Position numbers and translations under genes: made by a program. The notes below the pieces were generated by a model. It worked only from the letters and a program-made list of their open reading frames with translations, was not told the origin of the DNA and did not search any database. DNA of 64,000 nucleotides from NCBI GenBank assembly GCA_014843695.1, contig JABXNX010000076.1:62001-126000 (forward strand). The letters are read 5' to 3'. Origin of the DNA: Archivesica marissinica (Eukaryota > Mollusca > Bivalvia > Venerida > Vesicomyidae). Below are positions 10,981 to 21,923 of the stretch, piece after piece (the stretch's first letter is position 1; the number at the start of each line of letters is the position of its first letter).

Positions 10981-11367
10981 CACCGGTATGCAAGGGCTAG
11001 TACATATAACGGCCAATTTTGACACCACATTTTTAACAAAGGTGTGACGTCACGACAGTGTTTTAAATAGAGTTAACAGGTGCGGTTCTTCCATTCATTT
11101 TAACGAAAAACATTTTTTCTTAGAACTTGTCATTACACGATATACGTGGTCCCATCTATTTGGGTAGCAACTGTCATTTATTATTACGATATATTGTTCT
11201 ACCTCCTGTCGATATCGAACAAACGCTTCCAATACAGGAGTTGTGTGGTTGAGTTTTTTTTATTTTAAAAAGATAAAAGAAGGTTGCTATGATAATAATA
11301 AAATTCACTATCGACGTTATTTGGTTTTTGGAGATCTATTTATATCCAACGTTTATATTTTGGGAGT

Positions 11368-11847
11368 TTAAAGCGACACTACATCGATGAAAACGCAAAT
11401 GTCTGTAGAATGTAAGTTGCTATTAAATAGCTATCATTTTGTTCCAAATATTTCCCTAAAAAAACTGAGTATTTCAACAAATAAGCAAACATCGTATACG
11501 CGGTTTGTTGAAATAACAAAATAATGTAAATAGGGTCGACATTCATGCGTAATACAAAGCGTTTATCCTGAATAATACGAGTTATGCTACATATTTACCG
11601 TGATATCTCACACGAGTGCCTATGTATATTTATTTGTAGACTAATCTCATATTGACTCCATGATAACAAACGTCAATTCAGGAGCCTGGATGACCGTTAT
11701 ATGAAATCCTACTTTCATTTACCGCAAAACACTGTTAAATTGATTCAATGTTAGTGTTCGATGTATTCAGAAGAATGTGTAGTAGCAATGCATTTATACG
11801 TGAAAACATGCATTTTATTTGCTGTTTGCGATGTAATGTCGCTTTAA
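11368..11847. mobile_element. MITE family 1, full length with TTAA ends
   Basis: 480-bp element with terminal inverted repeats: 5' TTAAAGCGACACTACATCG and the reverse complement of 3' CGATGTAATGTCGCTTTAA, which differ at one base. Both ends carry TTAA, as expected for elements that duplicate a TTAA target (piggyBac-like). No transposase frame is present. Relatives are at 8195-8448 and 36508-37027. Confidence 0.85.
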
Positions 11848-12085
11848 GGTTGTTGAGACCAGAATATATTATCTAGATGTGACCAGACATGTTGTATATG
11901 GGGACATTCACAGAAGATATGTAGCAATGTTTCCTATTTGTATAGTACAGCTGATGCCTACTTGTTTGTATTGACTGTAGTTGTTGAAAATATACTTAAA
12001 GGTGTATGACCGGATTTTGACAAAATCTCACGCAGATTTGCTCAATTCGTTAGATATAACTGGCACTACTAGACATTAACATCAG
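11848..12085. other. Unassigned intergenic stretch
   Basis: No gene or repeat recognised. Confidence 0.5.
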
Positions 12086-12089
12086 TATG

Positions 12090-12430
12090 AGGGTGGATTA
12101 GGACGTTCACTACACAACAATTGCCACTCACAACTATTTGTTCAGTAAAGCCACACTGTGTGAACTTATTTTTATATCATGAAGGTGGTTTAGGGGACAC
12201 AACAATTGCCACTCACCACTACTTGTTCAGTACAATCCCAATGGTGTGTGAACTTATTTGTATATCATGAAGGTGGTTTAGGGGACACAACAATTGCCAC
12301 TCACCACTATTTGTTCAGTACAGCCACACTGCGTGAACTTATTTTTATATCATGAAGGTGGTTTAGGGGACACAACAATTGCCACTCACCACTATTTGTT
12401 CAGTACCATCCCAATGGTGTGTCAAATTAT
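12090..12430. repeat. 86-bp tandem repeat, 4 units
   Basis: Unit around GAAGGTGGTTTAGGGGACAC AACAATTGCCACTCACCACT. Unit starts at 12179, 12267 and 12352 show spacing of 85-88 bp. The small ORFs across it are repeat artefacts. Confidence 0.9.
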
Positions 12431-12754
12431 TTTATATCAAGAAGCTATCAAGCTGGCTAGCGGAAGGTTTATGGTTCTACCAGGGTGCACGTGCTAGGAT
12501 GGGGGCGGGGGGCAGGCTCTTCCCTGAGAGTCGTCATAAAACCTATGTTTTTGGTTTGATTTTAAATCTAAAAAAACAAACAATAATAATTATTATCTCC
12601 TGTAGTATCATTTTCGTTACATTAGATATGAATGCCAGGATAGAACGCTCGATCGTCAATATCGTCTTAATGAAATTAATGAATAATTTATTAAGCTAAT
12701 GTGAAAAGGAATATCATTGTGTGTAATAGTTTATTTTATATACATTGTTTTAGC

Positions 12755-12945
12755 TCGATTGCGAAACAAGTTATTACAACTTAGAGGTAAACACTATCGA
12801 GACATCATTCCTGATGTAATCCATAGCTGCGATGGAGAGAGAAGAGACAAGCGCACACTTGTAACGGCTCCAGAGGGGTTCGAACTCTGGTCCGTTCACA
12901 CCTGAAGCAAACACCGCTACCACTGCGTCATCATGACTTCCTTGT
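12755..12945 (-). mobile_element. SINE family B
   Basis: Minus-strand copy: tail complement TTTTAGCTCGATTGCGAAAC at the left, tRNA-like head with B-box complement GGGGTTCGAACTC at the right. Confidence 0.75.
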
Positions 12946-13033
12946 ATTAGCTTAGTTAGGTATATTTGTTACTAGGTAATACGATGCACTACCAGTATAC
13001 GCATACTTGTATAGATAGTGCTATTCTATACTG

Positions 13034-13269
13034 TTTTCAGTAAAGGGAGGGCCGTGTGTGATGCAATGGTTTCCAATGGAACAAGGAAAATTACATTATT
13101 TCACAGAGAAAATACTATCCGGAATTATCTATTAGGTATAGGATATATGCCAAAAAACGATCAAATATCTAAAATATTGAACTGTGTGAGGCGCGTATCG
13201 CCGGAGACGGTACCAATAGTTATATATCGGATCTTACTTAAAACACTTATATTAACAAGATCATACTAA
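13034..13269 (+). other. Possible exon of unknown gene
   Basis: A good acceptor, CTATACTGTTTTCAG, is followed at once by an open frame of about 77 codons (AVCDAMVSNGTRKITLFH ...) ending at a stop at 13269. I recognise no family. It lies between a SINE and simple AT-rich DNA. It could be the last exon of an unrelated gene, a decayed transposon fragment, or chance. Confidence 0.25.
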
Positions 13270-13815
13270 TTAAAAGTTAGTACATGTACGCATAGTATTT
13301 AATATAATACTATAGCCTTTTGATAGCAGCCCCAATAATTATTAATAATTAATTAATAATACTAGATATTGAATATAGAAGATCAACTTGGTTGAACACC
13401 TTTAACAATTGCATTGAACATTAAAATGAAGCATATGTCGGTTCTCTTTCTCAAATCTGTTTATATATTTAATATTAAGGGGATATGCCTTCTTATTGTC
13501 ACAAAACAAATATTTTGAAAATAAACAAGCACTGTCACAACGCTTCTTTCTATTAAATTTAATATTGGCCAACCTAGAATTAGAAACTTTAGAGTTTGAA
13601 AATGTATTGTTTATTAATTAATCTCTAGACCAATAGTCTAAGTATTAGGCGTCATAATTATCGACCATACAGAATGAACACTTTATGTCGATATTTTACA
13701 GTTATGCTATGGGTTTATAGAGTTGTACATATGCTATGCAGAAAGAGCACACTCACTGAAGACATGTTTGACATTGGTTTGTTTTGGTCGCGAAATTATG
13801 TGACACAAAAGTCAC
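13270..13815. other. AT-rich intergenic DNA
   Basis: Contains tracts such as AATAATTATTAATAATTAAT. No gene or element recognised. Confidence 0.5.
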
Positions 13816-13817
13816 AA

Positions 13818-14270
13818 TAGTTTAAACTTTATTTATTGTACAACGATTGCGAAGCAAGTTCTAACAACTTATATTAATCACTCTCGTTGGCGTATGTATA
13901 TGTGGTCATTCGTGTGGGAGGAAACCGGAGTACCCGGAGAAAACCCACCTGTCCGATCTGGCGACCACCGTATCATCTCAAATACTTCCCGGTCCGAGGA
14001 TCGAACCCGGGTTGCATTGTATGTATGTACCATTAATGTCAAACCCCTTGCGGGGACCTAGCCATGTTTTTCCTGGGCATGCTTAGCCGACCATAGCGGT
14101 TAACCAGTACTAAGCAATGTGTGTGAGGTGCCTTGCTCAATGAAACTACATACGTGGCCTGACTGAGTATCGAACACGCACCGTTCGATTCCAAATCCGA
14201 CGCTCTACCATTGGACCACGGACGCCACACACGCATTGGTGTGAAGCGAGCGTGCTAATCGGACAGCCAA
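13818..14270 (-). mobile_element. SINE family V, interrupted by another SINE
   Basis: The tail-to-middle part lies at 13818-14029 and the tRNA head end at about 14230-14270 (GTGTGAAGCGAGCGTGCTAA TCGGACAGCC). The element is split at GGTTGCATTG by a family P SINE. GCATTG occurs on both sides of the insert and looks like the target-site duplication. Confidence 0.85.
14030..14229 (-). mobile_element. SINE family P (tRNA-Pro-like head), nested
   Basis: The minus-strand head GGCGTCCGTGGTCCAATGGT has stem-loop GGATTTGGAATCC, giving a TGG (Pro-like) anticodon, and box GTTCGATACTC. The body contains CAAGGCACCTCACACACATT and AGTACTGGTTAACC. Related copies are at 20230-20412 and 48476-48692. It sits inside a family V SINE. 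Confidence 0.8.
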
Positions 14271-14329
14271 TAAAAGTCACAATAGATAAAATCATTCTTG
14301 AAAAATCTCTATTTGTTCTGGGTCATACC

Positions 14330-15329
14330 NNNNNNNNNNNNNNNNNNNNNNNNNNNNNNNNNNNNNNNNNNNNNNNNNNNNNNNNNNNNNNNNNNNNNNN
14401 NNNNNNNNNNNNNNNNNNNNNNNNNNNNNNNNNNNNNNNNNNNNNNNNNNNNNNNNNNNNNNNNNNNNNNNNNNNNNNNNNNNNNNNNNNNNNNNNNNNN
14501 NNNNNNNNNNNNNNNNNNNNNNNNNNNNNNNNNNNNNNNNNNNNNNNNNNNNNNNNNNNNNNNNNNNNNNNNNNNNNNNNNNNNNNNNNNNNNNNNNNNN
14601 NNNNNNNNNNNNNNNNNNNNNNNNNNNNNNNNNNNNNNNNNNNNNNNNNNNNNNNNNNNNNNNNNNNNNNNNNNNNNNNNNNNNNNNNNNNNNNNNNNNN
14701 NNNNNNNNNNNNNNNNNNNNNNNNNNNNNNNNNNNNNNNNNNNNNNNNNNNNNNNNNNNNNNNNNNNNNNNNNNNNNNNNNNNNNNNNNNNNNNNNNNNN
14801 NNNNNNNNNNNNNNNNNNNNNNNNNNNNNNNNNNNNNNNNNNNNNNNNNNNNNNNNNNNNNNNNNNNNNNNNNNNNNNNNNNNNNNNNNNNNNNNNNNNN
14901 NNNNNNNNNNNNNNNNNNNNNNNNNNNNNNNNNNNNNNNNNNNNNNNNNNNNNNNNNNNNNNNNNNNNNNNNNNNNNNNNNNNNNNNNNNNNNNNNNNNN
15001 NNNNNNNNNNNNNNNNNNNNNNNNNNNNNNNNNNNNNNNNNNNNNNNNNNNNNNNNNNNNNNNNNNNNNNNNNNNNNNNNNNNNNNNNNNNNNNNNNNNN
15101 NNNNNNNNNNNNNNNNNNNNNNNNNNNNNNNNNNNNNNNNNNNNNNNNNNNNNNNNNNNNNNNNNNNNNNNNNNNNNNNNNNNNNNNNNNNNNNNNNNNN
15201 NNNNNNNNNNNNNNNNNNNNNNNNNNNNNNNNNNNNNNNNNNNNNNNNNNNNNNNNNNNNNNNNNNNNNNNNNNNNNNNNNNNNNNNNNNNNNNNNNNNN
15301 NNNNNNNNNNNNNNNNNNNNNNNNNNNNN
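14330..15329. other. Assembly gap of exactly 1000 N
   Basis: A round-number gap whose true length is unknown. It adjoins a 63-bp minisatellite and may hide exons a-c of gene copy 2. ORFs drawn across it are meaningless. Confidence 1.
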
Positions 15330-15978
15330 CATATATGTGCATTGTGGAATAGGAAGTGTCAGCGAGGTGAGGACATACATAGAATATGCATAACTATATG
15401 TGTATTGTGGAATAGCAAGTGTCAGCGAGGTGAGGCAATACATAGAATAGGTATAACTATATGTGCATTGGGGAATAGGAAGCGTCAGCGAGGTGAGGAC
15501 ATACAAAGAATAGGTATAACTATATGTGCATTGTGGAATAGGAAGTGTCAGCGATGTGAGGCAATACATAGAATATGCATAACTATATGTGTATTGTGGA
15601 ATAGTAAGTGTCAGCGAGGTGAGGACATACATAGAATATGTATAAATATAACTATATGTGCATTGTGGAATAGGAAGTGTCAGCGAGGTGAGGACATACA
15701 TAGAATATGTATAAATATAACTATATGTGCATTGTGGAATAGGAAGTGTCAGCGAGGTGAGGCAATACATAGAATATGCATAACTATATGTGTATTGTGG
15801 AATAGCAAGTGTGAGCTAGGTGAGGCAACACATATAATAGGTATAACTATATGTGCATTGTGGAATAGGAAGTGTCATCGAGGTGAGGACATACATAGAA
15901 TATGCATAACTATATGTGTATTGTGGAATAGCAAGTGTGAGCTAGGTGAGGCAACACATATAATAGGTATAACTATAT
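15330..15978. repeat. 63-bp minisatellite, about 10 units (copy 2)
   Basis: Same unit as at 43469-44370. Units alternate between GTCAGCGAGGTGAGGACATA and GTGAGCTAGGTGAGGCAACA types. It runs directly into the 38-bp array at about 15979 with no intervening DNA, unlike copies 1 and 3. Confidence 0.95.
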
Positions 15979-17036
15979 GTGACGGTAAGCTACATGTATA
16001 TTATCTCCCTTTGTTACTGACGGTAAGCTACATGTATATTATCTCACTTTCATATTGACGGTAAGCCACATGTATATTATCTCCCTTTGTTATTGACGGT
16101 AAGTTACATGTATATTATCTCCCTCTGTTACTGACTCTAAGCTACATGTATATTATCTCCCTTTGTTATTGACGGTAAGCTACATGTATATTATCTCCCT
16201 TTGTTACTGACGGTAAGCTACATGTATATTATCTCACTTTCATATTGACGGTAAGCCACATGTATATTATCTCCCTTTGTTATTGACGGTAAGTTACATG
16301 TATATTATCTCCCTCTGTTACTGACTCTAAGCTACATGTATATTATCTCCCTTTGTTATTGACGGTAAGCTACATGTATATTATCTCCCTTTGTTACTGA
16401 CGGTAAGCTACATGTATATTATCTCACTTTCATATTGACGGTAAGCCACATGTATATTATCTCCCTTTGTTATTGACTGTATGCTACATGTATATTATCT
16501 CCCTTTGTTATTGACGGTAAGCTACATGTATAGTATCTCCCTTTGTTATTGACGGTAAGCTACATGTATATTATCTCCCTTTTTTAATGACGGTAATTCA
16601 CATGTATATTATCTCCCTTTGTTATTGACGGTAAGCCACATGTATATTATCTCCCTTTGTTATTGACGGTATGCTACATGTATATTATCTCCCTTTGTTA
16701 CTGACGGTATGCTACATGTATATTATCTCACTTTGTTATCTCCCTTTATTATTGACGGTAAGCTACATGTATATTATCTCCCTTTGTTATTGACGGTATG
16801 CTACATGTATATTATCTCCCTTTGTTACTGACGCTAAGCTACCTGTATATTATCTCCCTCTGTTAGTGACGCTAAGCTACATGTATATTATCTCCCTTTG
16901 TTATTGACGGTAAGCTGCATGTATATTATCTCCCTTTGTTACTGACGCTAAGCTACATGTATATTATCTCACTTTCATATTGACGGTAAGCCACGTGTAT
17001 ATTATCTCCCTTTGTTATTGACGGTATGCTACATGT
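15979..17036. repeat. 38-bp minisatellite, about 28 units (copy 2)
   Basis: Same GGTAAGCTACATGTATATTA unit as copy 1. It contains a three-unit block repeated near 16020-16440. Exon d, which should precede it, is absent. Confidence 0.95.
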
Positions 17037-17537
17037 GAAAGATGTACTTTTGTATGTTAGATATTTTCTGACTACCATGAACAGTTAATTATGAAGTAAT
17101 ATATTCTAATGCATTTGCTTTGTCTATAGTTTTTAATTTTGACAGCAAACATATACTAACCGGTTGTTTTCTCATTGAGGACGTTCTCACCAACATAAGT
17201 GGATGTGCGGTTGTGGAATGTAGTGAAATGAGGCTCTCGACAGGAGCAGATAAAATAAATTAAATTTGATAACAACTACTATTTTAGCCAACATAATTGA
17301 AAATCATAAAGAAAAGGAGGATTTGTGTTTATTAGTATAAGATACGATTTTATTTCATAATATGTATTTCCACTCATGGATGAAATAAAATGCCATCTTA
17401 CTCTAATAAACACCTATATCCTCTATGTATATACAAATATACTATAAGATTATCCAGTGTGCATAATTAACATATAGCGAATGTATGTACCATATACTAC
17501 TAGAATGCTATAAAATTAATATCCATATGTAAGTGGA
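17037..17537. other. Intron remainder (copy 2)
   Basis: AT-rich, paralogous to about 45500-45880. A roughly 130-bp segment at 17280-17410 is missing from copy 3. No coding signal. Confidence 0.6.
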
Positions 17538-17765
17538 AGTCGTGATATCGCAGTGGTAGCGCACTCGCTTTATGTGTGAAAGGCCCGGAGTTCGAGTCCC
17601 CGCTGGACCAGTTACGATTGTGCCCTTAGGCAAGGCATTTACAATTCCACGTTGCCTTTTCTCCCTCCCTCGTGGCGATGGATTCCACTAGGAATGAGGC
17701 CTCGAGAGTGATTAATATAAGTAGTATAAACCTGTATCGCAATCGAGCAAAACATAACTGTGTAT
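17538..17765 (+). mobile_element. SINE family B in intron
   Basis: Head GTCGTGATATCGCAGTGGTA, then GTGCCCTTAGGCAAGGCATT and tail GAGTGATTAATATAAGTAG. The paralogous copy at 45890-46010 has a large internal deletion. Confidence 0.85.
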
Positions 17766-17942
17766 AAGCTAAAAGAAACGAGTTGTTCACCGCTGCCTTC
17801 AGCTGTGATAATGTCATGTATTGTTCCGTCATCACATTTAAACTGTTTCTCATTGTCATTATATATATATATGTTACATGTCTCTACTCATATGTAAATG
17901 GAAGCTCAAATGTCAATAATGTAAAGATATTATGCTTATCAG

Positions 17943-18035
17943 ATGCACCCACTGTACAAGAAATACGTTAACAACAACTATTGCAAAGAGACGACTGGAC
18001 TATGTATTCTGACACGAACAGAGCCGTCATGCATT
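17943..18035 (+). pseudogene. Serine protease homologue, exon e (copy 2), frameshifted
   Basis: Same splice sites as copy 1 (TTATCAG acceptor, ATT/GTACGT donor) but 5 nt shorter. ATACGTATCGTTAAC in copy 1 is ATACGTTAAC here, giving an immediate TAA after VQEIR. The exon cannot contribute the normal C-terminal half unless skipped. Skipping would also break frame. Confidence 0.7.
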
Positions 18036-18326
18036 GTACGTATTAGTATGCGATAAAAGATTAAGTTACTTGTACTTTGTACTTGCTGTCCATTATTATT
18101 AACATTGACTGATTTCAATAGGATAGAGTAATATATTAAATCCTATGCGTAAATGTACGAACTTACTTATACTGTGCTTAATGAGATGTTCTTATGCTTT
18201 TACGAGCATGTACTTATTCTGTGCTTACTTAGTTATTATGTCGTCCCTATGCTTATACTGTTCCGATTTTGAATGAAATAATGAATACTATTATAATTAT
18301 TCCGTTGGAATTTATATACTAAACAG

Positions 18327-18483
18327 GCAAGAAGAGGGTCTGCAATCATGTGTCATGTAAACAGAAGATGGACGTTAGTTGGGCTTCTTCAATCCAGGAA
18401 TTGTGAGGCCGGGTACTATGCCGCACTTCGCATCTCTAAATATCGAAGAGAGATAATTAGGCATAGGGTACAAAGAGTTCGAG
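18327..18483 (+). pseudogene. Serine protease homologue, exon f (copy 2)
   Basis: 157 nt, intact frame, acceptor ACTAAACAG and donor GAG/GTGAGTCG, phase 0 to phase 1. It carries the same ARRGSAIMC in place of GDSGGPLVC, so catalytic Ser is Arg. I call it part of a pseudogene because exon d is missing and exon e is frameshifted upstream. The exon itself shows no lesion. Confidence 0.65.
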
Positions 18484-19020
18484 GTGAGTCGATAATCTAT
18501 GTAATTTTGTACACACTGAAGACTGGATGCAGCACAAGTACAGGGCGATCTGATATATACGCTCTCTCCTACACCCGCCTCTGTGACATGGCGTAAGTGA
18601 TATCGTAGTTCGTTTTGTCGCTGTAAGCAGTTAGTACCTCGAACTAACTTCTAGCTGTATTAACACAATAAACATGTACATACGATACAAAACAAACAAT
18701 GTACAATGAGCAGTTCCAATGAAGGATACACGAGTGTGTCACTACAACCAAGTCAATTCTAAATCTATAACACGACCATCCTGACTCATAGTCCTCGCAA
18801 ATCCGCCCCCTCGGTTATGTTAAGTTAACAGCCCACATTAACACTGCATAGAGTATCAAGTAGCTTTAAATCCCCTGTATCGCAAAGAGCATATATTATA
18901 CAGACTAATGTGGCTGTTCGGTGTAAGAGTGTCTATTTAATTCCAATATAGCATCATATACATGTATACAGCAACATCATTAGCTATCGATCTTTTGTAT
19001 GCACGATTTTGCAATTACAA

Positions 19021-19128
19021 CGCCGGTATGTCCCTCCGGTCAGATTATATGTAGTGGTACGGATATGTATGCCACACTCTGTGATGCAGTAACTGAATGT
19101 AGCAATGGAGACGACGAAGCTAACTGTG
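19021..19128 (+). pseudogene. LDLa exon 1 (copy 2), acceptor lost
   Basis: 108-nt LDLa unit with VCPSGQIIC ... TLCDAVTECSNGDDEANCG and donor G/GTAGCA. The acceptor reads TTACAA instead of TTACAG, and the third cysteine is Tyr (DMYATLC for TTCATLC). Both defects are shared with 47252-47359 in copy 3, so they predate the duplication. Confidence 0.7.
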
Positions 19129-19400
19129 GTAGCATCTCTGTTATAAAGAAAGTAGTTGTTGTATTTTAAGCTATAGTGTATTAATGTCTATAATGCCGTT
19201 TCATTGGTCACATTCGGCACACCATTGGGATGAGACCTTGCAGCGGGGAGGCGAACGATAATTGAAGCCGTAATCCCTCGGCCGCATCTTATTACATGTG
19301 TATTTAAGAGACATACAACATATCACAATTGGTACAGAATCATTAGGCATTATAATTAAGTATCAGCTATCTATATTTTGCATGAACGTTTTTGCAATAG

Positions 19401-19505
19401 CTGTGTCGGTATGTTCCTCGAATCAGACGATAAGTAGTGATACGACCACTTGTGTCATGCTCAAAATGTAATAACTGAATGCAGCAATGATAAGACCTAG
19501 CTAAC
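19401..19505 (+). pseudogene. LDLa exon 2 (copy 2), degenerate
   Basis: Acceptor GCAATAG is present and phase 1. The frame starts VSVCSSNQT, then loses the second cysteine and reaches TAA after CTCAAAATG. Same state in copy 3 at 47649. Confidence 0.65.
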
Positions 19506-19789
19506 TTTGGAAACATTTCTAATATAAGAATATTAGTTGTTATTTGTTTATTTGATAGTTTCGATTATTTGACGCAATTTTCTTAGACATACCATTGAGT
19601 TCAGAACCTGCAGCGGGAAGGTGAAATAAATGTGGAGTAAACGACAATATTAACATCTTGGTCGCAAATTGTACAGGATCACTTGGCCTTTCAATGTGAA
19701 ATTATCCATTTTATCAGTTGTAGCACAAAATAAATGGACAATTAAGCATCAGTTATCTACCGTTTGCATGAACGTTTTTGTCATTACAG

Positions 19790-19897
19790 TGCCGATATGT
19801 TCCTCGACTGAGATTGTCTGTAGCGATATGACTACGTGTGCCACGCTCTGTGATGAAGTATCTGAATGTAGCAATGGAGAAGACGAATCTAGCTGTG
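19790..19897 (+). CDS. LDLa exon 3 (copy 2), intact
   Basis: 108 nt between TCATTACAG and G/GTAACATC, phase 1 at both ends, so insertion or removal keeps frame. It encodes one LDLa-like domain with six cysteines (ICSSTEIVC, TTCATLC, SEC, SSC) and the acidic SNGEDE calcium-site motif. The spacing between cysteines 3 and 4 is only three residues, shorter than typical LDLa. The fold normally binds ligand or lipoprotein in extracellular proteins. Whether this copy is expressed depends on a working upstream gene, which looks broken. Confidence 0.7.
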
Positions 19898-20229
19898 GTA
19901 ACATCTCTAATATAACGATATTAGTTATTTTTATTTGATTGTATCCATTATTTGCCGCAATATGATTCGTCAAATTCGACACACCACTTGGATGAGAATA
20001 TGCAGCGGTTAGGGTAATGGTAGTTGAAATCAACGCCCTTAAACCCTCGACCACAGTGGTCTGTTTTTGTGTGTTTTTGTTTGTTTGTTTTGTTGTCGAT
20101 TTTTATTTCCTGATCACTATACATCATAATTACACATATACATAAAATGTACACATACTGTAAACTTTCCAAGCATGTACATGTATTGAAAACAACGAAC
20201 GTGTCAAAAAGGAATTAATAAGTGCTAAC
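19898..20229. other. Intron between LDLa exons
   Basis: Non-coding, with a short G/T-rich stretch near 20064-20100. Paralogous to 48139-48475. Confidence 0.6.
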
Positions 20230-20412
20230 AGCCTGTATGTATGTTCCATTAATGTCAAACCCATGCTTAGCCGACCTAAGTGGTTAACCAGTACTAAGCA
20301 ATGTGTGTGAGGTGCCTTGCTCAATGACACTACATACGTGACCTGACCGAGTATCGAACCCGGGACCGATCGATTCCAAATCCGAAGCTCTACCACTGGA
20401 CCACGTATGTCT
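20230..20412 (-). mobile_element. SINE family P, internally deleted
   Basis: Same element as at 48476-48692, but lacking about 35 bp after AATGTCAAACCC. The head has TGG anticodon-like loop and box complement GTATCGAACCCGGGACC. Confidence 0.8.
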
Positions 20413-20772
20413 GCAGTACTATCAATGCGCATAATTCATGAATGATATTTATATTAAAGTATACGTAATCATGTGAAGTTACGTAAAGCGTTGTAATAAT
20501 AACCCGAAGTATATTGGGAGGTAGGAGTAATTTTAAGTAGAAGAGATAAGATTAGCAAAAGAAAGTAGGATGTTTCAGGGCCTCTTATCTGATATGTTAT
20601 TACCTGGGTTGTACAAATATATTCAAGAGACATATAAAACATCACAAATGGTACATAATCATTATACAGGTATTTCGGTGTGCCATTATTCAATTAATCT
20701 GTCATAGCATAATACACATGGACAATTAAGCATAAGCTATCTACCTTTGGCATGAACGTTTTTTATTTACAG
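20413..20772. other. Intron with copy-2-specific segment
   Basis: About 20500-20760 has no counterpart in copy 3, where the sequence jumps from the equivalent of 20490 straight to the LDLa exon 4 acceptor. It partly resembles the SGAGACATATAAAACATCAC leader found before other LDLa exons, so it may be a rearranged intron. Confidence 0.5.
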
Positions 20773-20880
20773 CGCCGTTATGTTCCTCCGGTCAGATGAT
20801 ATGTAGAGGTACGAATGCGTGTGCCACGCTTTGTGATACAGTAACTGAATGTAGCAATGGAGAAGACGAAGCTAACTGTG
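20773..20880 (+). CDS. LDLa exon 4 (copy 2), intact
   Basis: 108 nt, acceptor ATTTACAG, donor G/GTAACA, phase 1-1. Reads PLCSSGQMICRGTNACATLC then DTVTECSNGEDEANCG: six cysteines and the DE calcium motif. It belongs to the GQM...RGTN subtype, which alternates in the array with the NEIVCSDMTT subtype. Confidence 0.7.
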
Positions 20881-21289
20881 GTAACATCTCTATTATAAAT
20901 ATATTAGTTGTTGTCACTTTATGATATATTAATATATTATCTATAACATCAAATATCGATTATTTGACGCAATTTGATTAGTCAAATTCGGCACATCATT
21001 GCGATGAGAACTTGCAGCGGGGAGAGGAACGATAATTGAAGTCATATACCGTAACACTCGGCAACGGATGCCACTTGTCAGTTGTTTGTTCTGGCATGCG
21101 TTCTGACCATCATCCAGAAATTCATCAAGTAACTTTACATTCACTGTATCGAAAATAGCACATATTACACAGAAATTTCTGATTGTTCGATGGAAGCGTA
21201 TCTATTTAATTCCGTTATGGCATTCAATACATGTATACACAAAACACATTATATGTCGACCTTTTGCATGAATGATTTTGTCATTACAA

Positions 21290-21362
21290 CGCCGCTATGT
21301 TCCTCAAATGAGATTGTCTGTAGCGATATGACCACGTGTGCCACTCTCTGTGACGATCTATC
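21290..21362 (+). pseudogene. LDLa exon 5 (copy 2), 5' part only
   Basis: Begins like an NEIVCSDMTT-type LDLa exon, but the acceptor is TTACAA. After CDDLS the frame runs into SINE sequence (AACGTCGCTACCGGTTGCCC). In copy 3 the equivalent exon (49294-49401) is whole and the SINE lies in the following intron. So either a deletion joined exon and SINE here, or the SINE inserted differently. Confidence 0.65.
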
Positions 21363-21538
21363 TAACGTCGCTACCGGTTGCCCATTTGAGCGACTGGCAG
21401 CTTACCTAACAACACCTTTCCTGGCCAGGCTTCATCGGTTAACCAGTACGTGATGCACCAATATCCGTCCGTACGAAACTTCCAACGTGTTCATATAAAT
21501 GAGACACGGCCTGAGCATGACTCGATCACGTTACCATC
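21363..21538 (-). mobile_element. SINE family D abutting LDLa exon
   Basis: Minus-strand family D: tail complement CGTCGCTACCGGTTGCCCAT, body CTGGCCAGGC, head side GACACGGCCTGAGCATGACT. Immediately after it comes the 3' half of an LDLa exon (GTATCTGAATGTAACAATGG) with its donor region lost (TGTAATAAC). The same SINE plus half-exon unit recurs at 22456-22680 and 49430-49670. Confidence 0.75.
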
Positions 21539-21815
21539 AGTATCTGAATGTAACAATGGAGAAGACGAAGATAGCTGTAATAACATCACATCTCTAATTT
21601 AAGGATATTAGTTGTTTTATTTTTGTTTGATTGTATCGATTATTGGCCGCAATATGATTCCTCAAATTCGACACACCACTTGGATGAGAACCGTCAGCGG
21701 TTAGGGTAACGATAGTTGAAGGCAACGCACTTAAACCCTCGACCACAGCGGCCTCTTGTCAGATATGTTATTACATGGGCTGTAAACATATCTTCAAGAG
21801 ACATATAAAACATCA

Positions 21816-21923
21816 CACCGTTATGTTCCTACCGTCAGATGGTATGTAGAGGTACGAATGCATGTGCCACGCTTTGTGATACAGTAACTGAATGTAGCAA
21901 TGGAGAAGACGAAGCAAACTGTG
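21816..21923 (+). pseudogene. LDLa exon 6 (copy 2), acceptor lost
   Basis: Coding part intact with six cysteines (PLCSYRQMVCRG ... EANCG) and donor GTAACA. The sequence before it is AACATCACA rather than a polypyrimidine-AG acceptor, as also at 22907 and 49879. Probably skipped. Confidence 0.6.

Noticed and set aside
11043..11052. Palindromic GTGACGTCAC (CRE-like) upstream of the minus-strand lectin
   Set aside because: A single 10-bp match in 64 kb, about 650 bp from the start codon, is not enough to call a regulatory site.
14252..16058. Very long ORFs on both strands across the N gap and 63-bp repeats
   Set aside because: They consist of N and of a repeat whose 63-bp period keeps frames open; there is no coding signal.
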